DNA of 64,000 nucleotides from Flavobacterium odoriferum (GCF_025499515.1 NZ_JAMKFA010000009.1:60768-124767); one strand, 5' to 3'; counted from the first letter of the stretch, positions 41,732 to 50,858 are shown. A program made the numbers and translations. The notes: a model not told the origin generated them from the letters alone.

Positions 41732-43306
41732 TTAATCAAAAGTAGTCCAATTGTAAGCACCCATATCAGATGGATTACTTCTAGATTGATTTAAAATATC
41801 TGTTGTACCAGATGAATATGTAAAATCCGCAGTTCCTTTAGCTGCTGAATCTTCTCCAATAATTAATTCATTATTTGATGGGGCTTTAAAATCTGGTCTG
41901 TTTGAACTTGAATTTGTTGCAATAATGCAATTTGCAAATTTTAGATTTGAAGAAAATTGGTATAGTTCTGTATTTGAAATTAAATTTCCTGGGTCAATAA
42001 ATTTAATTAAACAATGATCAAAATTGTAATTAAAAGAGGTTCCTTCTTTCTTTAAACTAATTGCTAAATTAGAACTTCCATATATGATACAATTTCTAAA
42101 ATTTGCTTTGGTCAAAGGTTCTACTACGTTTCCAGTATCAGTTTGAATATAATCATCTAATAAAACTGAGGTTTGAGTTGGGCTTGACCAATAATTTGCA
42201 AATGTACAATGTGTAAATTCATAACTGCCGCCAAAACTTCCTGCAAATGCTGTTTGACCACAATTGTTTATGACTACATTTCGACCTTCAATATTACCTG
42301 TTCGAGCTAAAAGCCCAACATTAGCACAATTGTAAATTTGAGTATTTTCAATATTTAAAGTTGGAGTAGGACTGCCATCGTTTCCAGAAACTAAAATTCC
42401 AACCGTAGCATTTTTAATGGTTAAATTTTTAATTTGGTTGTTTGTACTTCCTTGTGTGAGCCAAATAGCTCCCCATTGACCTGGAACTTCTGCAAAATCG
42501 GGTTCTAAACGATCTCCTTCAAAAATGACTTCGTTTTCTAAATCTTCAGTTAGTGAAGTTGTTCCATTCACGTGAATAGATGCATTATTAGCAACAATTA
42601 AACCAGATTCTGCATGAAAATGAACTCTTGCTCCAGCATCTACCACTAACGTTTTTGTACTCGGAACTGCAGCATAACCATACACAACATAAGGTTTGGT
42701 ATTGGTCCAATGCAATTCGTTTCCATTGATTGGATTCGTTTCTTCCAAAAATCGACCCCGAATCGTAATAGGATTTCCGTCACCATCAACTCCTAAGTTT
42801 AGTTCATCATAAGTATAGGATTCATCTGGATTTTGAACTCTTCCAGGATAAATAAAATAAGCATCTTGAATTAGAGTAACCAATTCCACTTTTTGATGAT
42901 TTGGATTGGATTTTTCTCCGAAGAGAATTTGATCAGTATAAAGAAAATCGGTAGGATTTGCATCGGCAACTTCGGCAGTTACGGAAACGAAAATGTACAT
43001 ACTATCTTTTGCTAAGATTTCTACATTTTCAAATACTTGACCTGCTATTCCATCTACCATTAATCTGTATTTAGATGCAGTTGTGTCCTTCAATCGAAGT
43101 GATGGAATCGAAATGTTTTTGTCACTTCGGTTGTACACTTTTAATGTATAAGTACTTGAACCAATGTCAGTAAAAACGGTATCTAAATAAACGGTGTCTT
43201 TAGAAAATTCCAAACCACCAGTTCTTGATTCAAAATCAAAATCGTTTCGGCATGAAGTTAATGAAACAGCAAAACCTATTAGTAATAAAAGTAATAAACG
43301 GCGCAT
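41732..43306 (-). CDS. Lipoprotein with a right-handed beta-helix
   Basis: The 524-residue protein has a lipobox (LLLIGFAVSLTSCRND, Cys at about 19). A beta-sandwich-like region follows (about 25-180), then parallel beta-helix repeats (about 215-480): HFHAESGLIVANNASIHVNGT, LTIKNATVGILVSGN, IYNCANVGLLARTGN, VVINNCGQTAFAGSF. Such helices occur in pectate-lyase-like and adhesin-like surface proteins. No catalytic residues stand out. It lies between purL and the divergent thioesterase gene and has no operon partner. Its minus-strand upstream region contains another AACACATTTTG, noted but not claimed as a promoter. Confidence 0.86.
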   Translation of the reverse strand: MRRLLLLLLIGFAVSLTSCRNDFDFESRTGGLEFSKDTVYLDTVFTDIGSSTYTLKVYNRSDKNISIPSLRLKDTTASKYRLMVDGIAGQVFENVEILAKDSMYIFVSVTAEVADANPTDFLYTDQILFGEKSNPNHQKVELVTLIQDAYFIYPGRVQNPDESYTYDELNLGVDGDGNPITIRGRFLEETNPINGNELHWTNTKPYVVYGYAAVPSTKTLVVDAGARVHFHAESGLIVANNASIHVNGTTSLTEDLENEVIFEGDRLEPDFAEVPGQWGAIWLTQGSTNNQIKNLTIKNATVGILVSGNDGSPTPTLNIENTQIYNCANVGLLARTGNIEGRNVVINNCGQTAFAGSFGGSYEFTHCTFANYWSSPTQTSVLLDDYIQTDTGNVVEPLTKANFRNCIIYGSSNLAISLKKEGTSFNYNFDHCLIKFIDPGNLISNTELYQFSSNLKFANCIIATNSSSNRPDFKAPSNNELIIGEDSAAKGTADFTYSSGTTDILNQSRSNPSDMGAYNWTTFD

Positions 43307-43440
43307 GTAATGTTAATTTTTGTAAATGTAATTATTAATTTTAAATCTATAAAAACAAAATGTGTTTAAAATACTTACTAAAACGTTAAATCAGTTGAAT
43401 TATTCTGTTCGGAATGCTTAATTTTACAAAAAATAAAGTT

Positions 43441-43866
43441 ATGATGTTTGATAGAGAAAAAATGCTGCAATTGTGTAACGATTGGAGCAAAAATACTTTA
43501 ATGAATACTTTAGAAATAGTTTATACCGATGCTGGTGAAGATTTCCTAACTGCTACAATGCCAGTGAATCCAAGAGTTCATCAACCTATGGGATTATTAC
43601 ATGGAGGAGCAACAGTTGCTTTAGCAGAAAGTGTTGGAAGTGCAGCTTCTATAATGTTTATTAATCCAGAAAAACAGGAAGTTCGTGGTATCGAAATTTC
43701 GGCAAATCATTTGAAAAGCAAACGAGAAGGAATGGTTACCGCTACGGCTAAAATTGTTCATAAAGGAGCAAGTTTGCATTTGTGGGAAATTAGAATTGTT
43801 GACGAACAAGGAAAGTTAATTTCATTGTGTAAATTGACAAATATGATACTTTCAAGAAGACAATAA
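43441..43866 (+). CDS. Hotdog-fold acyl-CoA thioesterase (PaaI/MenI-like)
   Basis: About 141 residues from ATG 43441 (MMFDREKMLQLCNDW), which is favoured over 43414 because the AT-rich stretch before it looks like a promoter (TAATTTTA). The hotdog motif is HQPMGLLHGGATVALAESVGSAASIM, with catalytic Glu and His residues visible, followed by EISANHLKSKREGMVTA and LHLWEIRIVDEQGKLI. It ends inside the start of the isochorismate synthase gene (TAATG), so MenI-type DHNA-CoA thioesterase activity in menaquinone synthesis is likely. Phenylacetyl-CoA thioesterase is the alternative. Confidence 0.85.
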   Translation: MMFDREKMLQLCNDWSKNTLMNTLEIVYTDAGEDFLTATMPVNPRVHQPMGLLHGGATVALAESVGSAASIMFINPEKQEVRGIEISANHLKSKREGMVTATAKIVHKGASLHLWEIRIVDEQGKLISLCKLTNMILSRRQ

Positions 43867-44900
43867 TGCAGGTTTTCGAAGAAATACAAGCTTTATTATT
43901 GCAACATAAACCGTTTGTGTGTTATGTTAAACCAAATGAAACAGTTTGGAATTTACTCGTACAACAAACAGATGAAATTATTGAATTTTCCAATCAAGCT
44001 GGATTTGTTTTTATGCCTTTTCATGAAGGAAAACAATTGGTAATTCCGTTTGAAGGGAATAATTTTTCGCAAGGGAATCTTGAAAATTTAGAAAAGAAAC
44101 CAACTGAAAATTTCACTTCGGAAAACAATCAAAAAGAAGCTTTTGAGAATTTAGTTTCCAAAGGAATTTCCGCGATTCAAAATGATGAGTTTCAGAAAGT
44201 TGTTTTGTCTCGTAAAATTGTTTTAAAAGAGCAAATCGCTATTGTTGAAACCTTTCAGAACTTGATTTCGACTTATCCAACGGCTTTTCGCTATTTGTTT
44301 TTTCATCCAAAAATTGGTTTATGGATGGGAGCAACGCCGGAGCAATTGGTAAAAATCAATCAAAATCAGTTTGAAACTGTCGCTTTGGCAGGAACGCAAT
44401 TGTATTCGGAAAATGTAATTTGGGAAACCAAAGAAATAGAAGAACAGCAATTTGTAAGCGATTACATTGTTACTAAAGTAAGAGATAAAGTAAGTCAACT
44501 TATTGTTTCTGATGCTAAAACAGTTAAAGCTGGAAATTTAGTACATTTAAAATCGGTTATTTCAGGAGAATTAACAGCTGATTTTCAGAAGAATGATTTG
44601 ATAAAAACATTACATCCAACGCCAGCTGTTTGTGGTTTACCCAAAGAAAAAGCAATCGATTTCATCCTGAAAAATGAAGAATATAATCGAAAATATTATG
44701 CTGGATTTTTAGGCGAATACAATAAAGACAATCAAACCGATTTATTCGTAAATTTACGTTGTTTAGAAGTTGAAAATGAAGCTGTGAATATTTACGTTGG
44801 TTGTGGCATCACAAAAGACAGTAATCCTGAAAAGGAATTTATCGAAACGGAAAATAAATCGATGACGATGCGGAATGTTTTAGTTTCCCAACCCTTTTAA
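43866..44900 (+). CDS. menF: Isochorismate synthase
   Basis: This 344-residue chorismate-binding enzyme makes isochorismate for menaquinone. Visible family motifs are KVVLSRKIVLKEQ, YLFFHPKIGLWMGATPEQLVKINQNQFETVALAGTQ, HPTPAVCGLPKEKAIDFILKNEEYNRKYYAGFLGEYN and VYVGCGITKDSNPEKEFIETENKSMTM. It is translationally coupled to the thioesterase, which together supports a menaquinone role rather than a siderophore one. At 344 residues it is shorter than E. coli MenF but typical for Bacteroidota. The rest of the men genes are not in the window. Confidence 0.92.
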   Translation: MQVFEEIQALLLQHKPFVCYVKPNETVWNLLVQQTDEIIEFSNQAGFVFMPFHEGKQLVIPFEGNNFSQGNLENLEKKPTENFTSENNQKEAFENLVSKGISAIQNDEFQKVVLSRKIVLKEQIAIVETFQNLISTYPTAFRYLFFHPKIGLWMGATPEQLVKINQNQFETVALAGTQLYSENVIWETKEIEEQQFVSDYIVTKVRDKVSQLIVSDAKTVKAGNLVHLKSVISGELTADFQKNDLIKTLHPTPAVCGLPKEKAIDFILKNEEYNRKYYAGFLGEYNKDNQTDLFVNLRCLEVENEAVNIYVGCGITKDSNPEKEFIETENKSMTMRNVLVSQPF

Positions 44901-44930
44901 ACTCTTAAAAGATAAACTTATAAACTGAAA

Positions 44931-45647
44931 ATGAAATTAGACATATTAGCTTTTGGAGCGCATCCAGATGATGTGGAATTAGGTTGTAGCGGCACGATTG
45001 CCAAAGAAGTTAGCCTTGGCAAGAAAGTTGGGATTATCGATTTAACTCGTGGTGAACTTGGTACACGTGGTTCAGTTGAAATTCGAAATTCAGAATCGGC
45101 TAAAGCTTCTGAAATTTTAGGCGTTTCTGTGCGTGAGAATTTAGATATGCGTGATGGTTTTTTTATCAATGATGAAGCGCATCAGTTAAAAATCATTCAA
45201 ATGCTTCGCAAATATCGTCCCGAAATCGTGTTATGCAATGCAATTGCCGATAGACACATCGATCACGGAAAAGGAAGTAAATTGGTTAGCGATGCTTGTT
45301 TTTTATCAGGTTTGGTTAAAATTGAAACCGAATTAAACGGAGAAAAACAACAAGCTTGGCGACCAAAAGTAGTGTATCATTACATTCAATGGCAAAATAT
45401 TGAACCTGATTTTGTGGTAGATATTTCGGGATTTCTGGATAAAAAAATGGAATCGGTGTTGGCTTATGGTTCGCAATTTTATGATCCAAAATCGAATGAA
45501 CCCGTTACGCCAATTACTTCAAAAACATTTTTAGACAGTGTAAAATACCGTGCTGAAGACCTTGGAAGGCTAGTAGGAGTTGAGTATGCCGAAGGTTTTA
45601 CAACTGAAAGATATTTGGCTGTCAATAGTTTAGGCGATTTGAAATAA
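44931..45647 (+). CDS. bshB1: Bacillithiol biosynthesis deacetylase BshB1
   Basis: This 238-residue zinc deacetylase removes the acetyl group from GlcNAc-malate. Zinc ligands appear in LAFGAHPDDVELGCSGTIAKE and in IADRHIDHGKGSKLVSDACFLSG. Also present are LTRGELGTRGSVEIRNSESAKASEILGV and a C-terminal EDLGRLVGVEYAEGFTTERYL, all typical of BshB1. Bacillithiol is the low-molecular-weight thiol of many Bacteroidota and Firmicutes. It lies 30 bases after menF on the same strand, but no functional link is evident. Confidence 0.95.
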   Translation: MKLDILAFGAHPDDVELGCSGTIAKEVSLGKKVGIIDLTRGELGTRGSVEIRNSESAKASEILGVSVRENLDMRDGFFINDEAHQLKIIQMLRKYRPEIVLCNAIADRHIDHGKGSKLVSDACFLSGLVKIETELNGEKQQAWRPKVVYHYIQWQNIEPDFVVDISGFLDKKMESVLAYGSQFYDPKSNEPVTPITSKTFLDSVKYRAEDLGRLVGVEYAEGFTTERYLAVNSLGDLK

Positions 45648-45674
45648 AATAGTCAGAAAAAAGTAAAAAAAATC

Positions 45675-45705
45675 TTTGCAAGATTGTAGGAAACACCTAT
45701 ATTTG
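45675..45705 (+). promoter_or_regulatory. Canonical promoter for tRNA-His
   Basis: TTTG (45675-45678), 19 bases, then TATATTTG (45698-45705). The tRNA begins 41 bases downstream. Confidence 0.75.
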
Positions 45706-45746
45706 CACTCGCAAAAGAATTAAGATTCTCTTGTTCAAAACAAATG

Positions 45747-45820
<74 letters not shown>

Positions 45821-45831
45821 CTTTAAATTAG

Positions 45832-45858
45832 AAAGCCCTGAATTTTCAGGGCTTTTTT
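45832..45858 (+). terminator. Terminator of tRNA-His
   Basis: AAAGCCCTGAA / TTCAGGGCTTT, 11-bp stem, two-base loop, followed by T residues. Confidence 0.85.
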
Positions 45859-45943
45859 TATGGAATTATTTTTTAATTTATTGATTTCAGTATTTTTTAT
45901 TTAAAACGATTTCTTATTTTTGAAGGAGATATTAATAAGCAAA

Positions 45944-46482
45944 ATGAAAATTTCAAAATATAGAATAGTTACATATTTAGTTTTTATTACAATCTTTTGT
46001 ACTCATATATTTTTATTGAATCCCTTCATAAACGAAAAATATTTTGATATAGATGTTCGTAATTTTAAAGAAGTATCATGGAAATTTTCACTTCTATTAC
46101 CTATTGCTTTACTTATCTTTTTTCTTGTTTAAGGATACAAAAAAAAGATTATTTCTAAGGGTACACTTTTTCAATTTTACTTCTAGCTACGTTATTTGGA
46201 TTTTTCTTCAAAAGTATAACAGATGATTTTCTTTTATTTTTAAATTCAAAAATCAATATAGAAAGTCACACAAAAGTTTACCATGTTGTTAGTGATAACA
46301 CAAATAAAATTTTTCATATTTATGAAAATAGAAATGAATTTATAACTTCTCCTGAACAATTGAATAAAATTGATTCTTTGAGAATTTTAAAAAAAAATCC
46401 TTCTCTTTACAAATTACAAAATGGAGATACTTTAAATGTTGAATTTAAATTAGGTTTGTTTAATGTAAAATTTCTTGAATAA
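45944..46482 (+). pseudogene. Decayed small membrane-protein gene
   Basis: Frame 2 from ATG 45944 reads MKISKYRIVTYLVFITIFCTHIF and continues to a TAA at 46130-46132. It then stays readable as GYKKKIISKG before the frame shifts; frame 1 continues from about 46159 to TAA at 46480-46482 with FKSITDDFLLFLNSK and NVEFKLGLFNVKFLE. So one premature stop and at least one frameshift interrupt a membrane-spanning protein of about 180 residues. I recognise no family. The preceding tRNA terminator and following hairpin isolate it. A short functional product from 45944-46132 cannot be fully excluded. Confidence 0.6.
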
Positions 46483-46496
46483 AATATTAATTATAA

Positions 46497-46525
46497 AAAA
46501 GCCCTAAATTACTTCAGGGCTTTTT
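46497..46525. terminator. Terminator between the decayed gene and the SIMPL gene
   Basis: AAAAGCCCT / AGGGCTTTT, loop of ten bases, T-run on both strands; serves convergent transcripts. Confidence 0.8.
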
Positions 46526-46543
46526 AATAAAACAAACTTTCCT

Positions 46544-47470
46544 TTAAATCGAAGTATCAATTTTATAATGCATTGTAATGGTCATTACATATTGAATTCC
46601 CACTTCAGTTTGGTTGGGATTGATGACTTTGTCAAAACCTGCGCTTGAAATTCCGTCGTAATAAAAAGTATTATTTTTTCGAGCAATTTTCTTTAAATAT
46701 GGGCTTCGGTTGTTGTAATTGGTTTGAATTTCTGCCGTTTCAAAAGCTTGGTAGGTATTGTATTGTGTTTTTGGGAAAACCGTTGCAAATTCTTCTGTAG
46801 CTGTTGGTGTTCCAATGATTCGCTTTCCAAAAGCTTTCATGTATCTAATTTTTTTCGCTTCAGCTAAAACTAAGGCTTCATCAAAAAGTGAATTATGAAT
46901 GGCATCCGTTTCATTGTTATAATATTCCACTTTTATCACATCATGGATTTCAAAATCGGAAGCCAACGCAATTATTTTTTCCAAACTATTTACGTTTGAA
47001 GTCGAAACTATAATGTTCTTTTTGATTTCAAATCCTTTTTCAATTTGTTCAGAATTCATACCATTTACTTCAAAATCATAAATTTTGGTTTGCGAAATAA
47101 AATCGATGTACACATTTTCTTTTTTTACACCCAACGATTTCATTCTTTCGATGAAACCCGTAATTCTTGCCGTAATTTTTTTGCTACAACCAGCAACCGT
47201 TTCGTCTTCTTCGTTTAAACCTAATGTCATTACAAAGCCATCTGCTTTTTTGTTGAGTAAAATTTTTACAGAAACCGATAAAACATTATCATTGATAGAA
47301 ACTTTGCTGTTGTTTGGTAACGATTCCTGGTTGTAGTTGTTGCCGTTGTAATTGTTTTTTCCATAGACTTGATTGCCACTAATTTGTGCCGAAACACTTA
47401 AAACATTTAGAAAAAGTAAAGCAATAATTAGTTTCCATTTTCCGTTTAGTTGTTGTACTTGCGTGTTCAT
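46544..47470 (-). CDS. SIMPL (DUF541)-domain secreted protein
   Basis: The 308-residue protein has a signal peptide ending VSAQ (about 29) and an Asn-rich linker (YGKNNYNGNNYNQES). The SIMPL/DUF541 fold follows: VSINDNVLSVSVKILLNKKADGFVMTLGL, then ITARITGFIERMKSLGVKKENVYIDF and FDEALVLAEAKKIRYMKAFGKRI. SIMPL proteins are periplasmic or outer-membrane oligomers of uncertain function. It is divergent from the 47634 gene, with inverted TTTACAGT motifs between them, which suggests shared regulation. Confidence 0.82.
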   Translation of the reverse strand: MNTQVQQLNGKWKLIIALLFLNVLSVSAQISGNQVYGKNNYNGNNYNQESLPNNSKVSINDNVLSVSVKILLNKKADGFVMTLGLNEEDETVAGCSKKITARITGFIERMKSLGVKKENVYIDFISQTKIYDFEVNGMNSEQIEKGFEIKKNIIVSTSNVNSLEKIIALASDFEIHDVIKVEYYNNETDAIHNSLFDEALVLAEAKKIRYMKAFGKRIIGTPTATEEFATVFPKTQYNTYQAFETAEIQTNYNNRSPYLKKIARKNNTFYYDGISSAGFDKVINPNQTEVGIQYVMTITMHYKIDTSI

Positions 47471-47549
47471 ATTTTCTTGTTTTTAAAATTATTATGGTGC
47501 AATAGTACATTCGCAACACAAATTTTGGTTGGCAAATCAACTTTCCTTT

Positions 47550-47594
47550 CACTGTAAAGATTTTTCGCTACTTTTACAGTGTTTTTACAGTAAA
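47550..47594. promoter_or_regulatory. Inverted TTTACAGT operator cluster between divergent genes
   Basis: CACTGTAAA (47550-47558) and TTTACAGTG (47573-47581) are perfect inverted repeats. A third copy lies in TTTACAGTAAA (47584-47594), itself palindromic. The cluster lies in the 163-base gap between the SIMPL gene (minus) and the gene at 47634 (plus), so one regulator may control both. Confidence 0.5.
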
Positions 47595-47633
47595 TAAAAT
47601 TGAGTAATAGCCTACTTTTGACGCATAAAATTC

Positions 47634-48536
47634 ATGAATCCATTAAACGTATTCTTCCAACTTAAAAAAGATGTGCTTTTGACTTATCAGAAGCAATATC
47701 CTTATTTTGAAGGAACTTGGAAAACGTTTAGTTCGCAAGACATTCAAAATTTAATCGATTTGATTGCCGTTCAAGTAAAACAAACGGTAAGCGAAAAATG
47801 GATTTACACACATCTAAAATCGGAAACCAATGCTAAATTGCCTCGAAAAGATATGTTAGATATTTTATCGCAATTGGTGGGATATTCGGGTTGGGATGAA
47901 TATGTGTTTAAAGCAAAACAAAACGAAATTGTAGTTGCTGCACAACCTAAAAAAAAGCGAAATGTGTTTCTAATTGGCATCGTAATTTTAGCTTTGTTTT
48001 TGGTCGGATTTCTTTCGTATCAAATGATGAATAAAGATGAAATTCAAACCATAGAAGTAAAAAATGCGTTTACCGAAGAACAAATTAATAGCGATGAAGT
48101 AAAAGCGGTAATGATTGAAAATAATATTGAATCACCTGTTGAAATTATCGATTCGAAAATTCAAATTACAGCAAAAGATAGTACAAAAATTGTTTTGAAA
48201 AGCCCGTATTATAAAGAAAAAACGATTGTTATTAATAAAGAAAATACAACGCCAATTACATTACAACCCGATGATCATGCCATGATATTGAAAGGTTTTA
48301 TGAAATCGGATATTAAAGATTGGCAAACCCGAAAAGAGCAATTGCAGCAAATTTTGGCAAATGATTTAGAAGTTTTAGTCATGCTAAAAAACGATTTGGG
48401 AATAGAATATTTTAACAAGCAAGAATTTTCTGAAAAGTTGATTGTTCCAAGCGTTTCATTAAAAAGAATGAAAGTGATTGACATTCAAAGTAATGAAAAA
48501 AATGAGATAAATTTTATACGAATTTTACAAGAATAA
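47634..48536 (+). CDS. Single-span membrane protein with a cytoplasmic N-terminal domain
   Basis: The 300-residue protein has a cytoplasmic N-terminal region (about 1-112) with no recognised motif. A Lys/Arg stretch (PKKKRN) and one transmembrane helix (about 113-131) follow, then an extracytoplasmic region (about 135-300) with a beta-rich stretch and RKEQLQQILANDLEVLVMLKNDLGIEYFNK. The topology recalls anti-sigma or membrane-tethered signalling proteins, but no signature supports that. It is followed after one base by the secreted protein gene (TAA T ATG), so the two are one unit. Confidence 0.72.
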   Translation: MNPLNVFFQLKKDVLLTYQKQYPYFEGTWKTFSSQDIQNLIDLIAVQVKQTVSEKWIYTHLKSETNAKLPRKDMLDILSQLVGYSGWDEYVFKAKQNEIVVAAQPKKKRNVFLIGIVILALFLVGFLSYQMMNKDEIQTIEVKNAFTEEQINSDEVKAVMIENNIESPVEIIDSKIQITAKDSTKIVLKSPYYKEKTIVINKENTTPITLQPDDHAMILKGFMKSDIKDWQTRKEQLQQILANDLEVLVMLKNDLGIEYFNKQEFSEKLIVPSVSLKRMKVIDIQSNEKNEINFIRILQE

Positions 48537-48537
48537 T

Positions 48538-49080
48538 ATGTTTTTACGAAGTTGTATTTTTTTGTTTTTAGTTGGCACATTTTCCGTTTTTGGTCAAAAT
48601 GCGAATCCGACTGCTTCCACGGCAATAAAAGCAAATTTTACTATGGCTTCGGTAAAAGCCTACCAAGAAAGCGCAACATTAAAAGTGGAAGATTATTACC
48701 ATTATTTAACGCTATTTTCTGCCGAAAACACTTCAGAAAGTTTAAAAAACGAAATCAAATTGAGTATTTACAATTTGTTTGAAAATGAAAACAGTAATGT
48801 TATTGATTATACTACAGAAGAAAAACCTACAATTTCATTGAAAGAGTTATTAACTAAAATTGAAAATAAGAACTATTTGTTTTCTGTTTCCAATTTTGAG
48901 AATTCTATTGTAGCCAATGATTTTTGGACCACACAATACCAATTAACAATTACGCAAAACGAAAAACCACAGCAATTACTACTTTTTCAAAAAGTAAGTT
49001 TTAAGCCAATAATTAAGAGTTTTGGTTCTACTAAAAAAGAAGTTTGGACGTTATTTTTAGGTGAAGTAACATTGCCGTAA
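48538..49080 (+). CDS. Secreted protein coupled to the single-span protein
   Basis: A 180-residue protein with a signal peptide ending SVFGQ (about 20) and a beta-rich remainder (LKVEDYYHYLTLFSAEN, LFSVSNFENSIVANDFW, KKEVWTLFLGEVTLP). I recognise no family. One base separates it from the upstream stop, so it is probably made together with that membrane protein, perhaps as its extracytoplasmic partner; this is inference. A terminator follows 14 bases after the stop. Confidence 0.7.
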   Translation: MFLRSCIFLFLVGTFSVFGQNANPTASTAIKANFTMASVKAYQESATLKVEDYYHYLTLFSAENTSESLKNEIKLSIYNLFENENSNVIDYTTEEKPTISLKELLTKIENKNYLFSVSNFENSIVANDFWTTQYQLTITQNEKPQQLLLFQKVSFKPIIKSFGSTKKEVWTLFLGEVTLP

Positions 49081-49093
49081 ATAATATAAACAA

Positions 49094-49124
49094 AAAAAGC
49101 CCTGAATTACTTCAAGGCTTTTTG
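49094..49124 (+). terminator. Terminator after the 47634-49080 unit
   Basis: AAAAAGCCCTGAA / TTCAAGGCTTTTT with one C-A mismatch and T-run. Close in sequence to the hairpin at 46497-46525. Confidence 0.75.
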
Positions 49125-49152
49125 TTTTTCATAGCAAAGTTTCCCAGTTCAA

Positions 49153-49716
49153 TTAGAATACTAATTTTACTTTTAATTCGAATTCGTCATAAATAGCTTT
49201 ATCACCTAAATCGCTGAAAAAGTTTCCAGATTTGTAAGTAATATCATATTTAGTTCTATCAACTTTTAAATCAGCTGTAGCTGAGTTTCCTGCAACTGTA
49301 ATTTCAAAACCAACTGCGTTTGTTTTTCCTTTGATCGTTAAATCTGCATTTACACCATAAACACCATTTCCTTTATCAGCAATTTTTTTGATTACTAAGT
49401 TTGCTGTTGGGTGGTTTTCAGTACCAAAAAAGTCGTCTGATTTTAAGTGTCCGTCTAAGTTAGCTTTACCTTTTCCGTCTAAATCTGTTGTGTTGATAGA
49501 TGTCATGTCAACTGTAAAGTTTCCACCAACTAATTTTTTTCCTTTGAAAATTAAAGCACCCTCTTTTAAATTGATAGTTCCTTCATGAGCTCCTGTTACT
49601 TTTTTTCCAACCCAGTTGATAGTACTTTTTGCTGCGTCAACTTTCTTAGTTTGTGCAGTTGTTGATAGTGTTACGAAAGCTAAAAGAGCTAATGCGATTG
49701 ATTTTAAATTTTTCAT
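49153..49716 (-). CDS. YceI-family periplasmic protein
   Basis: YceI proteins are lipocalin-like beta-barrels that bind isoprenoids or lipids in the periplasm. This 187-residue protein has a signal peptide ending TTAQ and the pattern DAAKSTINWVGKKVTGAHEGTINLKEGAL, then VDMTSINTTDLDGK, LKSDDFFGTENHPTANLVI and a C-terminal barrel. ATG 49716 is the better start than 49725 (three more residues). It lies 20 bases after the nitroreductase gene and is probably in the marR-nitroreductase-yceI operon. Confidence 0.9.
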   Translation of the reverse strand: MKNLKSIALALLAFVTLSTTAQTKKVDAAKSTINWVGKKVTGAHEGTINLKEGALIFKGKKLVGGNFTVDMTSINTTDLDGKGKANLDGHLKSDDFFGTENHPTANLVIKKIADKGNGVYGVNADLTIKGKTNAVGFEITVAGNSATADLKVDRTKYDITYKSGNFFSDLGDKAIYDEFELKVKLVF

Positions 49717-49745
49717 GTGTTTCATTTTAAATGTTAATGGTTATA

Positions 49746-50378
49746 TTAAATAGTTTCAAATAATTCTTCGATTGGTTTTCTCACTTTTGCATAGTGTTGT
49801 GTTGCATCTTCTTCGTGACGGTAACCTATAGCTGCTACTAATGATGCGTTTAATCCTAATTTGTCTAAACCTAAAATTTCGTTATATTTTTCTGGTTCAA
49901 AACCTTCCATTGGCGTAACATCGATTTTTAATTCGGCAGCAGCATTTAAAAGATTCCCTAAAGCCAAATACGTTTGTTTTGAAGTCCAAACTGCTTTTTG
50001 CTCAACTGGTAACGGAACAATTTTAGATTTCATAAAGTCTGAATACCCTTTTAAATTTTCTACAGATAAGCCTCTTGTATCTGCTATGTTTTGAACATAA
50101 GCGTCAATATGGCTTTCTTGAACATTTACAATATTAGCAAATACTAATAGGTGAGAAGCATCTACAATTTGTGATTGACCCCAAGAAACAGGCTGTAATT
50201 GTGCTCTAACTTCTGGATTTTCAATAATAAATACTTTGTATAATTGTAATCCGTATGAAGAAGAACTTAATTGAATGGCTTTTTTTAGTGTTTCTAAATC
50301 TTCGGTTGATACTTTTTTAGTAGCATCAAATTTTTTGGTGGCATAACGCCAATTTTGGTTTTCTATAAAGTTATTCAT
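49746..50378 (-). CDS. Nitroreductase-family NAD(P)H oxidoreductase
   Basis: A 210-residue FMN-dependent oxidoreductase of the NfsB/nitroreductase family. Visible family signals are WRYATKKFDATKKV, IQLSSSSYGLQLYKVFIIEN, QSQIVDASHLLVFAN and VTPMEGFEPEKYNEILGLDK. Such enzymes reduce quinones, nitro-compounds or enones. It sits between a MarR regulator and a YceI gene, a combination that suggests response to electrophile or quinone stress. The substrate is not shown by sequence. Confidence 0.9.
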   Translation of the reverse strand: MNNFIENQNWRYATKKFDATKKVSTEDLETLKKAIQLSSSSYGLQLYKVFIIENPEVRAQLQPVSWGQSQIVDASHLLVFANIVNVQESHIDAYVQNIADTRGLSVENLKGYSDFMKSKIVPLPVEQKAVWTSKQTYLALGNLLNAAAELKIDVTPMEGFEPEKYNEILGLDKLGLNASLVAAIGYRHEEDATQHYAKVRKPIEELFETI

Positions 50379-50392
50379 GGCAATTTTGATAA

Positions 50393-50845
50393 TTAATTTC
50401 TAAATTTTTCTAATAATTCATTTAACAATTCTAATTCATTATTCGTAAGATTTTCGGCAAATGCTTTTTCGTGAGATTCCACTAATGGATCTAATTGTTT
50501 TAGTAATTCCATTCCTTTATCTGTAATGGTAATTTCCATTTTTCGTCGGTTTATTGGACAAATTTCTCGGATAACTAAATCTTTCAAAAGCAATTTATCT
50601 ACAAGTCTTGTTGTATTACTTGTTTTGGCAATCATTCGCTCCTGAATAGTGCACATATTTACAGGATTTCCTTTTTGACCTCTTAAAATTCGCAATACAT
50701 TGAATTGTTCTGGAGACAAGTCAAATGGTTTTAAAATTTCATTGAACTTTTCTGATACAACATTTTGAGTGTACATTACATTAAGTAGTGTACGCTTTTC
50801 GATTGCCATCGGAGAAGTTGGTTTTATGATTTCTTCTATTCTCAT
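50393..50845 (-). CDS. MarR-family regulator of the nitroreductase operon
   Basis: The 150-residue MarR protein has KRTLLNVMYTQNVVSEKFNEILKPFDLSPEQFNVLRIL, GNPVNMCTIQERMIAKTSNTTRLVDKLLLKDLVIREICPINRRKMEITITDKG. An upstream TTG at 50872 would lie in the operator; I use ATG 50845. The Cys in NMCTIQ could be a redox or electrophile sensor, as in MhqR/OhrR-like proteins; this is inference. It is the first gene of the three-gene operon, 14 bases from the nitroreductase. Confidence 0.9.
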   Translation of the reverse strand: MRIEEIIKPTSPMAIEKRTLLNVMYTQNVVSEKFNEILKPFDLSPEQFNVLRILRGQKGNPVNMCTIQERMIAKTSNTTRLVDKLLLKDLVIREICPINRRKMEITITDKGMELLKQLDPLVESHEKAFAENLTNNELELLNELLEKFRN

Positions 50846-50858
50846 TTGATATTGTAAA

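Noticed and set aside
43321..43400. Third AACACATTTTG copy upstream of the beta-helix lipoprotein
   Set aside because: It lacks the following ACCTTTG at 13-14 bases, so it is probably chance.
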